NCBI RefSeq assembly: GCF_963678635.1
Contig: NC_087071.1
Span: 9,037,842 to 9,101,841 of the forward strand
Reading direction: 5' to 3'
Source of the DNA: Symsagittifera roscoffensis
Lineage: Eukaryota; Xenacoelomorpha; Acoela; Convolutidae
DNA: 64,000 nt
The translations under genes and the position numbers were made by a program. The notes beneath the pieces are model-generated. The model was not told the origin of the DNA, did not search any database, and saw nothing but the letters and a program-made list of their open reading frames with translations. Positions within the stretch are counted from its first letter, which is position 1. Each line of letters starts with the position of its first letter. This document shows positions 54,590 to 64,000 of the stretch, piece by piece.

Positions 54590-56195
54590 TGTTGTTAACC
54601 TTAAGACTTGATTTTGATTTTTTATGTTGTTTGTATTTATATTATATATTGGTTACTAACTATGTTTATTATAAACTAACGACAGATGAATTGCTGTAGT
54701 TAAAATCAATATCAGATAGTCTAGTCAGTGTAGATACAGTTTGATGAATAATTTGAATCTTTCAGACTTGCGATAGTTAGCAGCGTCATGTAACCAACTA
54801 CCTTTTTTTCGGACATTTTTTTTGCGCACCCAACTTGTTTTGACCATGTGAAATTTAGTTCAATTGGTATTTATTTTGGTTTTTACCCCGCCCCCGCGTC
54901 TTCACAATGAGAAACCAATTTTGTCCAACCATTTTCAACCGCAATGGTAATTTAAGCTAAACAGTTGGGTCTCAATTAATCTAATCTCGCTATATTAATT
55001 AAAGTGAATTCCAAAAAAAAAAATTTCATTTGGAAAAAATTGAAAGGTTTTTAAGTGTGAAAAGGCTAAATGAGTCTTCCTGATTGTGATCGTATTGTTT
55101 TTTTTAAAGAAAATTGACCTGTATTTGATTTCTGACATGTTTGTCTATTTTTTATGTTTGATTTATGTTAAATTGACTTCAAAGTTTATGTACAAAGTAC
55201 GCAAGGCGAAACACACTCTCTATTAAAATTGCACGTAGAGCGGTAAATTATGTTTGGGTTTGGAAGTGGCATTTACCTCTCAGATTTTCCAGCGTAAAAA
55301 AATCTGATTATTCTGTCTCCTGTGGCTTAATTTGTTATTTTTATTAAGTTTCAATGAACGAAGTTAGGACAGTAATATGGGTCAGGTTTTTTTTCATTTT
55401 TTCGTGCTCAAATTTAAATTTTTTTGGTTTCGTTTTTTAGGTGTCAATGAACGTAGTGCAGACACTTCTATAAGTCGTGTTGAGTTTTTTGTTTCCAGCT
55501 GATTTTAGATTCATTTGCCAAAAGAGAAAGACGATAAGTCTTTTCAGATAAGCAAGTGCAGATAGTGCGAAAAAGTAAGTGACTTCCAGTTTCAAATGTA
55601 GATTGTTTTAATATAACTAATGGAGTAAAAATAAATAACATATCGATCCAGCTTTCACAAATTAGTATAGTTTTTTTTTAAAATGTCAATCATAAAAGAT
55701 TCTTGATTTTAAAAAAGCTTTAAGGTCATGTATTTTTCTTTGAAATCTTTAAAATGTAGTCAGTCGTTTCTCCGTTTTGTTGAGTCCACTTCAACTGTCT
55801 ATTGGCTATGCATGTCTTATAAGTTCAACTCATACGTTCATTTGAAAACCGGGGGGGGGGGGGGCAAATAAGCTTCAATGATTGAAAGTGAAACTGACGC
55901 GAAAGAGCATGCATGACTTCAATTTTCAAAATTGGATTTTGGTTTCTAGATTTTTAACATTCTTTTGATGATCTAATATCTCTGAAAATCAAAAAAAATG
56001 TTCATTAACACTTGTTCTAACTGTATGTCGGCTATATTCGATCTCAGTCGTGGAATTTTTTTGCGGAAATGTGAACAAAAAGGGAAAAAGAAGAAATTTT
56101 TTTACTTCACTTGATCGTACAGCAATTGGTTTTGGACTACGAATTCACGTTTTCCAACCTAATGTGAAATTTTTCTGTGTTCATTTTTTCAATTT
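54590..56195. other. Intergenic after the aquaporin gene
   Basis: Contains AAGAGT-family copy 10 (about 55345-55811, degraded, with two successive 5' ends at 55345 and 55440) and a run of 14 G at 55851-55864. No gene seen. Confidence 0.5.
55345..55811 (+). repeat. AAGAGT-family element, copy 10 (degraded)
   Basis: Opens AAGTTTCAATGAACGAAGTTA; a second start GTGTCAATGAACGTAGTGCAG with AGACACTTCTATAAG at 55440. Ends CAACTGTCTATTGGCTATG. Confidence 0.6.
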
Positions 56196-58076
56196 TATTG
56201 CAATTATGTTGTTGTTGTTGTTGTTGTTGCCCTTCTGAGATCTATTCGTCGCTCGTTGTTGGGTCCAGGGTTGTGGGGAGTTTCAGGAATATTGCTGTCT
56301 TCTTCGGTTGCTTCCAGAGATCGGCTGGGGTTAAGTTCGTAGGATTTGCGATGCAGTCGAACAGGTGTATAGTTGTGTGGCTTGTTTGTTGGCAGTCCGG
56401 GCAAAGTTCGCTTACTGTCGGGTCAATTCTGTTCATGTACGAGTTCAGGAACTTTGAGTAGCCGGATCTGAGCTGTGCCAGTGTTCTTCTTGTTGTTCTT
56501 GGTAATTCGGTTTCTTCTTTGGCAATTTTTGGTGGATTGTGTCCGAGGACTGCTGGGTATTCGTAGGTTTAAAAGGCGTCGCGTACTTCATTTGTGTGGA
56601 TCGTTTTTAGCAGGTTTCTGTACTTCTTTTCGGTTAGAGGTCTGTTGCTGTCGAGTAGAGGTTCAATGTATCTTTCTTCATATCGTGTTTGGAGGGTTTC
56701 TTTCATGAGTCTTGGTGGGTTCTTGGGTTCTTTCGTGAGTTGGTTTCCTGGGTGATCTGGCAAGTGGTTGGCGAGATGATGTTGTATCGTTCGCATTCTG
56801 AGGTGTCGTCTAACTGGTAGAACGGATGTTTCTTGGTGAAGGTGGTCTATGTGAGTCATGGCGTGGCATCCGGTGATTGTTCTCAGGGCGCTGTTTTGGA
56901 CCTTCTGTAGTTTCTCGATGTTGCTTTCGGAGAGTGTGGGCGTTATCACAGCGGCGCCGTACTCAAGTTTAGAGCGAACAACGGCTTTGTAGGTCATGAG
57001 GAGTGTTTCCTTGTCGCTTCCCCAGTCAGTGCCGGCAAGCGCTTTCAGGGCGTTGTTGCGTTGAGAGCATTTCTTCGCAGTGTCTCTGCAATGGGCCCCG
57101 AAAGTGTGCATGGTGTCGAAAGTGATGCCGAGGATCTTCGCTTGGTTGTTCATTCTTATTTGTTCATTGTTTATCTTCACTTCAGGAACGGTTTTGTATT
57201 GGGCTGTCTGTGGTGTCATCAGCGTGACAAAACTCTTGTCAATGGAGATCTGGAGGTTTCGCTCTTCGAAGAAGTTCACTAGCTCTGCGAGGTACTCCGT
57301 TTGTTTTCCTGCCATTGCTGGTATGTCGGTGCCGAGAATGAGGGACGTGAAGTCGTCTGCGTAGGACTTGATCTTGATTTCGTCCGGAGGGCTAGGTGCG
57401 TCTGCGACGTAGTAGTTGAAAAGGAGTGGCGACAAAACTGATCCTTGTGGCACTCCAAACCGAACTATCCGTGCTTTTGAGAGAGAGTCGCGAAACAGTG
57501 TTCTTGCTTGTCGTCCTTGTAGGAAGTTCGCGAGCCATCTTTTCAGAGCACTGGGCAGACTGGTCTTGTTGATGAGGTCGAGGAGCTTGGAATGCTTAAC
57601 CGTGTCGAAGGCTTTCGACAGGTCAATCGCGACAAGCAGAGTCATGTCGGCTGGTTTCTTTCTGTTGAAGCCGTTGGAGATGGCTGTCGTGATGTCACAA
57701 AGAGCGGTGACCGTCGAGTGCTTGGACCGGAAGCCGTGTTGGTGACTGGCGAAGTGGAGGTGTTCGGTGATGAGAGGTTGGATGCACTTCTCCAGGATCT
57801 TCGAGGCTGGGCAAAGCAAGGAGACGGGTCTGTACGAGTTGCTGAGGCCTGCGTCTTTGCCTGGTTTCAGCAGCGGAATAATGACTGACGACTTCCAAAT
57901 TGCTGGGATCTGGCATTTGCTGAGCGACAGGTTGAAGATCTTCGTGAGGTAGTTGATAGCATTTGGTCCGAGGTGTTTCATGTGAGTGGTCGAGATGTTG
58001 TCTGGGCCGAATGCTTTGGAGTTCTTCGCGTTCTGTATGGCAGTTTTTACTTGTTTGGAGGTATTGCAATTATGTT
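56196..58076 (-). mobile_element. 5'-truncated non-LTR retrotransposon with 15-bp target-site duplication
   Basis: The element body is 56211-58061 on the minus strand, flanked by identical copies of TATTGCAATTATGTT at 56196-56210 and 58062-58076. It starts abruptly inside the reverse transcriptase frame (5' truncation, normal for target-primed reverse transcription) and ends in a short (CAA)n tail. It is visibly richer in G+C than the flanking DNA. A perfect duplication means a young insertion. The coordinates given include both duplications. Confidence 0.93.
56242..58061 (-). pseudogene. Reverse transcriptase ORF of the non-LTR element (truncated, one internal stop)
   Basis: Jockey/CR1-type reverse transcriptase, clade not decided. 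Motifs in order on the minus strand: NSYRPVSLLCPASKILEK, LVAIDLSKAFDTVKH (first catalytic Asp), GVPQGSVLSPLLFN and YADD (catalytic Asp pair). A thumb/connection region follows (SKLEYGAAVITPTLSESNIE). The frame is interrupted once, by TAA at 56569-56571, then continues in the same frame through TRRTLAQLRSGYSKFLNSY to a C-terminal zinc-knuckle-like CPDCQQTSHTTIHLFDC, ending at 56242. The endonuclease and N-terminal part are missing. The start at MKHLGPN (57981) is only the first Met after truncation. Confidence 0.9.
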
Positions 58077-59231
58077 CAAATTAGCCAGCATTAAAGAAGC
58101 AATTGCTGACGATAAAAGTACACGTGTTTGTAATTAAAGAGTAATAGAAGAATCCGCTCAGTCGGAGTTGTCTTTTTTCAGAAAAATATTTTTAACTCGC
58201 TGTTTATACCATCTGGAAATTATCAATACCCTCAACAAAAACTTTAAAATAATTGTCATGTGATGATTTTTTGTTATTAAACGGTTTTGTGAAAATGACA
58301 TCTTTCGCAAAAAGGAAAAGGATATAATTTAAGAGCAGTATAATTCCCTCTAGTAACGGGTAAGCGGAGAATTAATCTGACTCAGAAATCGTTCAAAGGC
58401 AAGCTTCATTCTATGGATTGTTACACGGACAAATTTTTTGTTCATCCATGCGCTACCAGAAGACAAGCATATAAACGTGTCTTCTTAGTTTCCATGGCAT
58501 TTAAGGGAAAGTTTCAATTAAAAGTTTTAGAAAGTTTTTCATTAATTGAAATATTTCAGTCAAAGTTGTAACGTTTTGCTGATGTTTTTGTCCGATACCT
58601 CAATAATGCTTTATGATAGGCTGCAAATTTCTTCGAAAATCATCGATTACCTGTTGTACTCAGCTGTTGTATTTTCTTTATTTTCTTGGGTTTTTCATCT
58701 TGTCTTTTTTCCTCAATTTTTTGGCTGGGGAAAACTTGAGTAATTTCAAAAGGGGGGTTCGCAAAAATTATTTGTTTGTGCAGATATTGTCGTCTCGTAC
58801 GATGTTAAGCAAATACTTTAGCTCGTGAAATAAAGTTTCCGGAAATAAAGCCATCAATCTGTTCAGCCAATAAATCTCAGATTGTGCTAACTGAAAAAAT
58901 TAAAGTTGAAATACTCTAGAAAGTTTCTGCTGATAGGTTTTTGCAGATAAATATTATCGCAATTATAACTAGAAGTTGTGTTCCTATCAACTTGTAAATT
59001 CAAAGATGCTATCAAATGATATATCAGGGAAAATTTTGTCGATAAGCTTTTGTTGAAAAATAAAAATTGGATCCTATAATATAGTGCAAGGTACTAAGAG
59101 TATCTTTGTTTGGTGAAAATTTTTTGCTCGCTGTGACAGCAAATGAGGGTTTAACCCGCCTCTTCCTGGCCCGATTTAAATTTTGTACTAGGGTCAAAAT
59201 ATGTTCTACAAAAATTGAATGTTTACTTTTT
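58077..59231. other. Intergenic
   Basis: No supported gene. An acceptor-like ATTTCAG at about 58558 precedes a hydrophobic open frame to 58743, but its composition is that of AT-rich non-coding DNA. Confidence 0.4.
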
Positions 59232-59632
59232 AAGAGTCGACGAACGTTCTTCAGACTCTTATGTAGGTCGCGATGATTTTTTTTTTCAGGATAGGTATTA
59301 AAATGCTCCTCTAAAAAAAGTGCATTCATACACATAAATACACATATGAATGCTCTTAGATATATATATCACTTCTTGAGTTCAATTTAAGTCTATTTGC
59401 TAGAAGGTAAGTAAAATGCACTCTCCAATTATTTAAGCTGAAATGACGCGTGATCAATTCTTGTTTCGAAAGTAGAATTTGTTTTAAGATTTCCCTGCGA
59501 AATAATAACTTTTCCTAATAATCCAGTTTTCTCAAATTTGGTTATTTTTTACCAGTTTTTTTTAAAAAAAAAAAATTCAATTTTTTCTGTTTCTTTACGC
59601 TAATTGACTCTTTCAACTATCTGTTGGCTGTA
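59232..59632 (+). repeat. AAGAGT-family element, copy 11
   Basis: Opens AAGAGTCGACGAACGTTCTTC with AGACTCTTATGTAGG and ends CTAATTGACTCTTTCAAC then TCTGTTGGCTG. Internally shortened. Confidence 0.7.
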
Positions 59633-59713
59633 TTTTTGTTCAACAGCCTCATTTAAATAAGCAGCAATTAAGCTGTCAAAGCGGGATCACATATCTTCAT
59701 GCTTGTTTTTTAG

Positions 59714-59872
59714 CATCATTTCGACATGAAATCATCTAACGACAAGCAGACGAAAACTACTCATTCTAGAAGCAGAGAAAACACTCGAGGGAAGAAAGAA
59801 AACAGCTCCAACTCAAATTCGAATAGAGGAAAACAGAGAAATAAGGGAAAGAAAAGTACCCGAAGACAATAA
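59714..59872 (+). CDS. Possible terminal exon: short, very basic tail
   Basis: Acceptor GCTTGTTTTTTAG (AG at 59712-59713) followed by an open frame to TAA 59870-59872. From the internal ATG at 59726 it encodes 48 residues rich in Lys, Arg, Ser and Asn (SSNDKQTKTTHSRSREN, KKSTRRQ). Such a tail could bind nucleic acid or be disordered. Upstream exon not identified; a small protein starting at 59726 is the alternative. Confidence 0.35.
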   Translation, partial: HHFDMKSSNDKQTKTTHSRSRENTRGKKENSSNSNSNRGKQRNKGKKSTRRQ

Positions 59873-60895
59873 TTTAACTTAATTTGAACTTAATTACGCT
59901 GGTTTCCAACTCAATGAACTAAAAATTTTAATGCTCGTATTTAGTACGAATGTTACTTAAGATTAATTTTTGTCTAGACAATTTTCTGAAAGTACCATAA
60001 ATACATGAAGAAGTTGAGTTGATTGATTGATTTAATTTGAAGCGACTAATTTGATTTTTGCAAAAGTTTGACCTGAGATTTTTCTTGCTAGCTCCCTCGA
60101 CAGGAAATCAGCAGGAGCTCCCTCAACATTACAGGAAATTTAGGGAAAATTGAAAAAAGTTTGTTCGATGTTTTTTTGATTTTCGGTTCGAATTTCTTTC
60201 CTTTCACTGACTTTCCTTTCCTATACTCCAAGTAATCGGAAACTAGCTTTTCCCCATAAACGTCATTTTGATCGCCAACTTATTTTTGTACATTTTAAAG
60301 CCCATTTCTCGTTTTTGAACGTTGTTGAAAAACAGCTTCGGTTTGTTTATTTATTATGATGATATTATTTAAACCAAGAGAGGTTACTGCGGATTGAGTT
60401 TAAAGAAATCAATTTTTTTCGGACTATCGTTCAATCATCGGACAATCGCATAACTTAATTTACGAAAGAATGACTATGCTTCTGAGTTGAGTAATGCTTA
60501 CTTTGATTGGAATTCATTTCGGTTGGCTCTTGAAATTTGTTAATCTACCACCGAATTTCTCAGAAAATTATGAAAAGTTTGTGCGTGGTAGGGTTCCTTT
60601 TCCTTAGAAAAAATTAATATTTTAAACTTGCTGTTTTTAGCATCTGGAATATATAAAAGCCTTCAGCTAATTACTCAAAAATCATTTAATTGTGGTTTTT
60701 TTTATGATTAAGGAAATTCAAATATTGGAGTTGTGTCAAAATGTTACATTTAAAAAGGCATATTTTCCTCTATTGACGCGTAAGTGGCAATTTGGGTGCT
60801 TTAGAGATCATTCCAAATTCGGTTGAGACCTTTTTTTGTTTTTGTTAATGTGCTACTGGATGTGAAACTTACGACGGTCTTTATACTTTGCATAG

Positions 60896-61104
60896 CCTTT
60901 GAGGAAAATGTTAGCGAAGAAACAAAAAATAACAGTTTTGTTCAAAACTTGTTGCAATTCAATGCAGCGCACCAATCAAATCTGAAAAGTTGTCTGCTTT
61001 TTATTTGGTATGAAACCAGATTTAAAAACTTAAAACCTGAAAGTAACTATTCTATAAAAATTTCGATTGATATTGAGAATTTGACAAAGTTTGAAAAGAT
61101 GCAG
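60896..61104 (+). CDS. Candidate internal exon, unknown protein
   Basis: Bounded by acceptor TTTGCATAG (60887-60895) and donor CAG/GTAAAA (61105), open throughout. The peptide FVQNLLQFNAAHQSNLKSCL then ETRFKNLKPESNYSIKISID alternates hydrophobic and polar residues like an extracellular beta-domain (integrin-alpha-like at best, not convincing). A next exon at 61477 (after TTTTCAG) would add VFE and a stop. No firm family. Confidence 0.4.
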
Positions 61105-62059
61105 GTAAAAATAAAAAGAACAAATTGTCTTAAAATCATTTCTTTTTCAATAAGCATTAATTTTGTATAGCAAATTCAAGGCATATATAAAAATTGATAG
61201 GACATCAAATGAGTATATGTGGCCTATTTCAGTTTGTAGCTGCAACTTTAATTTGTTTACTTACATATAACTAAAAAAGCATGCAATTCAAAACTATTAA
61301 AATCCAATATCAAAGCAAATAATTCAAGTTTCGTTCAAATCAAGTCTTTTTGATAAAAATGTTCGATTGTTTCATAAATATGCTGAAAAAAGTGTCTCAT
61401 TTTGTATCAAAGTGCTTCGTTCTGTGAAACAGTGGATTCAAGTTAAAGGAAAAAAGGCTCTGTTTTTGCTTTTCAGGTATTTGAGTAGACCTGCGCAAGA
61501 CGAATACCAAAAATAATTAGGTTGACCTTTAAACTTCTTCTATATGATCTGTTCCACAATTGAGTTGCGCTTTGGATTGGGAGTTTAACAGTATCGAATC
61601 ATTTTTTTTTTCAACATGTCGCATCAAGCAGGCCAAAGTGGGGAAAACCTTCTAGGAACAATGTTTTTTTTTGGCCACCAACATTCGCAGAACACCAATG
61701 CTGTGAGAAGTTTGGCATAATCGTTTCCAATTATGAAGTAGCTAAACATTCGATAAACCGTGCAATGGTAGCTAAACATTCGCATCGGGGAACAACTAGA
61801 AAGGCCGATGTTAAATAGGAGAAAAAAAATGGAGGAAAAAAACAAGATTATAAGTTATTACAAGATTTTTATTGACTGAGCCAATTCGTTTTTAGATTCA
61901 GTGTATTAACAAGTTTTTTCAAGAAATAACTTATTCAGAATACTACTCCGTTGGCTTATCAATAAATTGTTATCAATTTCAATTACAAAAAAATTCTCAT
62001 TCAAACAATTCCCAGTTGATACTCAGCTCTGAAAGAAAGACAAAAATCAAATTGTATTT

Positions 62060-62584
62060 ATGACGAATCCTCTGCAAGTGTTTTCGACTTCGGAAACTGA
62101 GCGAACGATAATCTATCAAACTTACATGAGAGAAACGATTGTCATTGTGCAGCAAAAACGGGCGAGAATGCCCTCTCCATTCAACGATTTGGCTTGTCGA
62201 CGCTCAGACCTGGAGTATCGCGATTGGACTACTAAAAGACAAATGATGTTTAACAAATGCTTACTAAACCAGATCTTCCTTCCACGTTAGAGCAGGAAAC
62301 GTACCCTTTACAGCTCCACAGAGACCGAATCCTGCCCTGCTTTGGACAAGACTTACGTCAACGACCCCGGATTTCTCGAGCAATCATCTCGAAAAATTCT
62401 TTTTCGCTACGATTGTGTGACGATTCCCTTGTATGAAAACCAGGAAGGGTATTTTAGGGACTTGGCAGAGCGTGTGTCTTACTGGGACATCGATTCAACG
62501 ATGTCAATCTCCTCCCGACTCAACTGCAGACGTGACAACATTAACAATACCAATCAGCTGCTCGTCACAGCCCTCCGACAATGA
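62060..62584 (+). CDS. Hypothetical protein frame with one in-frame TAG
   Basis: From ATG 62060 a frame runs 76 codons to TAG at 62288-62290, then stays open in the same frame for a further 97 codons to TGA 62582-62584. Both halves have protein-like, GC-balanced codons (QKRARMPSPFNDLACRRSDL; PGFLEQSSRKILFRYDCVTI), unlike the flanks. The TAG sits where TTACTAAACC and CTTCCTTCCACGTTAG look like a branch site and acceptor, so a short intron could remove it, though I find no donor that keeps the downstream frame. Alternatives are a recent pseudogene or stop-codon readthrough. No family recognised. Confidence 0.45.
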
Positions 62585-62964
62585 TGTTGAATCAGCTGCT
62601 CTCAAATAACTCCAGAGACGCCACCAGTAGCAACTTGCTATGCATCCAAGAACCGTAAAGTTGTATTCAATCAGTTTTAAGAAATCTTTTGAAAACTCGT
62701 GTTTTGATTTATTAAAATTATGGAGCTCATTTTGATTTGATGTGTTGCTTTCACTTTTTATCAAATCAGTTTGATTTCAGTTTGTATGTAATCTCCTCTA
62801 CTCCAATCTAATTTATATTCAATTGATTTACTGTCAATTGGGTCAATTAAGTTTTTGTGTGTTCTTTTCAACCAAATTTAGAAAGAGATTTAGTGAAAAA
62901 AATTTCTAAAGAGATTGATAGCGTATCAAGTAGAATGTCCATCAAAGTCTTTTTTTAAATTAGA

Positions 62965-63315
62965 ATGATAAAAAAGAAATTCATAGCAAATCATTGGAAA
63001 CAAAATTTTAGGTTAATTTTTAATTTCTTAAGTTTTTTTACTTTTCTTTTTATCACAAATACACAAGTCATTTCTCACTCTACCAATAATCCAGATGTTA
63101 CAAAAATACTCCCAATGGCTTGCCCTACTATAGGAGAACAGAAAGGGTCATCATTACGATGCGTCTATCTTTATCAGGTCAAAAAATATCGGGTTCAGAA
63201 CCTTGAGTTAGTCAAAATCCTATTTTTAGAAAAATATGATTATTTCAAGAATGATACTTTTACAAAAAAATCAGCAGAATCTTTTATTCCAAACCAAAAA
63301 ATTTTGACGCTCTGA
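62965..63315 (+). CDS. Doubtful open frame with hydrophobic N-terminus
   Basis: ATG at 62965 opens 116 codons; a hydrophobic stretch (FNFLSFFTFLFITN) resembles a signal anchor. However, the block at about 63113-63160 (GGCTTGCCCTACTATAGGAG) reappears in altered form at 63776-63800 (GGCTTGCCCAGCTGTAGGAG), so the frame may only cross an old repeat. Confidence 0.2.
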   Translation: MIKKKFIANHWKQNFRLIFNFLSFFTFLFITNTQVISHSTNNPDVTKILPMACPTIGEQKGSSLRCVYLYQVKKYRVQNLELVKILFLEKYDYFKNDTFTKKSAESFIPNQKILTL

Positions 63316-64000
63316 GCCTATGGTTCTATCCAAGTCATTCGATTAGCTTCGATTAACTTTAAAAAATTTTATTATATATTTAGTTCAAAAAACCAAAATT
63401 TGAAAAAAAGAAAGTTAACCATGGAAGAGTTGTTTTTAAGCAAAAAAAATGCGCTTTTTGCGATGCCCGTCCGAAGGACGAAATTTGTTTCCGAGAACTT
63501 GCTGGATAAAAAAATCAATTTCGACACGTAAGGGAAAATACACTTTTTCGAAAAATTATCTCTAGATCTTCTCAACAAAATTTCATTGTGTTATAACACT
63601 TGTCTGATCCATTAAAAGCTTTATTGAACAGTTTGAATATTTTGTGAGTAATTTCCATTTTTTTATGTTCAATTTTTGTTCAAATTTTTTCAGATTTTTT
63701 CAAATTTTCACATCAATTTTTGAAGGTTTTTTACCATCACAGTTTATGAACAAAAAGAAAAATTAGCTAAGCTACTGGCTTGCCCAGCTGTAGGAGAACG
63801 TAAACGACCCCCATGACTATGGCTGTAAGTCTACTTTATCTTGACTTATGAGTCAATGAGTGCGTTATAACTCAATGAAAAATTTTTATCAAAAAAAAGT
63901 TCTCAAATAGTTTTTTTCAAAAATTCAAAACAATTTTTAGACTTTGATTTGCCGGGAAACCCATACACTTCTTTAGAATACCTCTTCATAGCCTAGGGAT
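63316..64000. other. Non-coding right edge
   Basis: AT-rich; only the repeat piece at about 63776-63830 is noteworthy (related to 63113-63170). No gene seen. Confidence 0.4.

Noticed and set aside
56177-57888. Several plus-strand open frames
   Set aside because: They are antisense shadows of the reverse transcriptase frame; the minus strand carries the recognisable RT motifs.
60823-60895. Start codon for the exon at 60896 placed at 60823
   Set aside because: That start is not ATG, and the stretch is T-rich intron text ending in an acceptor AG.

Overview
This window is nuclear DNA of an invertebrate animal. It is AT-rich and intron-bearing, most of it is non-coding, and transposon remnants are dense. 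The metazoan assignment rests on two mitoribosomal protein genes (mS31, which is known from animals, and mL54), a B-box/coiled-coil TRIM-like gene and an AQP11/12-type superaquaporin, all with GT-AG introns. I cannot name the phylum from sequence alone. There are no operons, ribosome binding sites or other prokaryotic features.

Layout. 1-2943 (minus): decayed Ty3/gypsy-like LTR retrotransposon with protease and Gag remnants. 6293-7759: two orphan candidate exons. 10412-12210 (+): gene for mitoribosomal protein mS31, upstream exon(s) not found. 16189-16992 (+): complete two-exon mL54 gene followed by degraded copies of its second exon. 19404-23410 (+): complete four-exon gene for a secreted glycoside hydrolase family 16 enzyme of the type usual in fungi. 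23615-24623: Helitron-like element; 25936-26344: hAT-type MITE. 26578-26755: ghost copy of GH16 exon 3. 29393-29782: second hAT MITE, nested in a larger foldback. 31011-32735 (+): TRIM-like protein, intronless coding region. 34610-35250: short tandem array. 36030-41925: Helitron-like elements with long central tandem arrays. 45283-45883: possible orphan terminal exons. 46784-54589 (+): six-exon superaquaporin with both NPA boxes altered. 51903-52380: long hairpin inside its fourth intron. 56211-58061 (minus): recent 5'-truncated non-LTR retrotransposon with a perfect 15-bp target-site duplication. 59714-63312: weak candidate exons.

The genes do not form a pathway. mS31 and mL54 both serve the mitochondrial ribosome and are about 4 kb apart on the same strand. 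The GH16 enzyme would act outside the cell on beta-1,3(4)-glucans; the aquaporin would sit in a membrane, in this subfamily often an intracellular one; the TRIM-like protein is probably cytoplasmic.

The other main feature is the repeat load. I separate a family of about 350-500 bp elements beginning AAGAGTCRATGAACG (eleven copies, several in introns), Helitron-like elements ending in a hairpin plus CTAG, hAT MITEs with 8-bp target duplications, tRNA-related modules, a dispersed short motif around GCGAAGCTCNGCTTCGC, and foldbacks. The results I rate highest are the intact fungal-type GH16 gene with its ghost exon, the aquaporin with DPA and SVL in place of the two NPA boxes, the Helitron-like elements, and the intronic hairpin.
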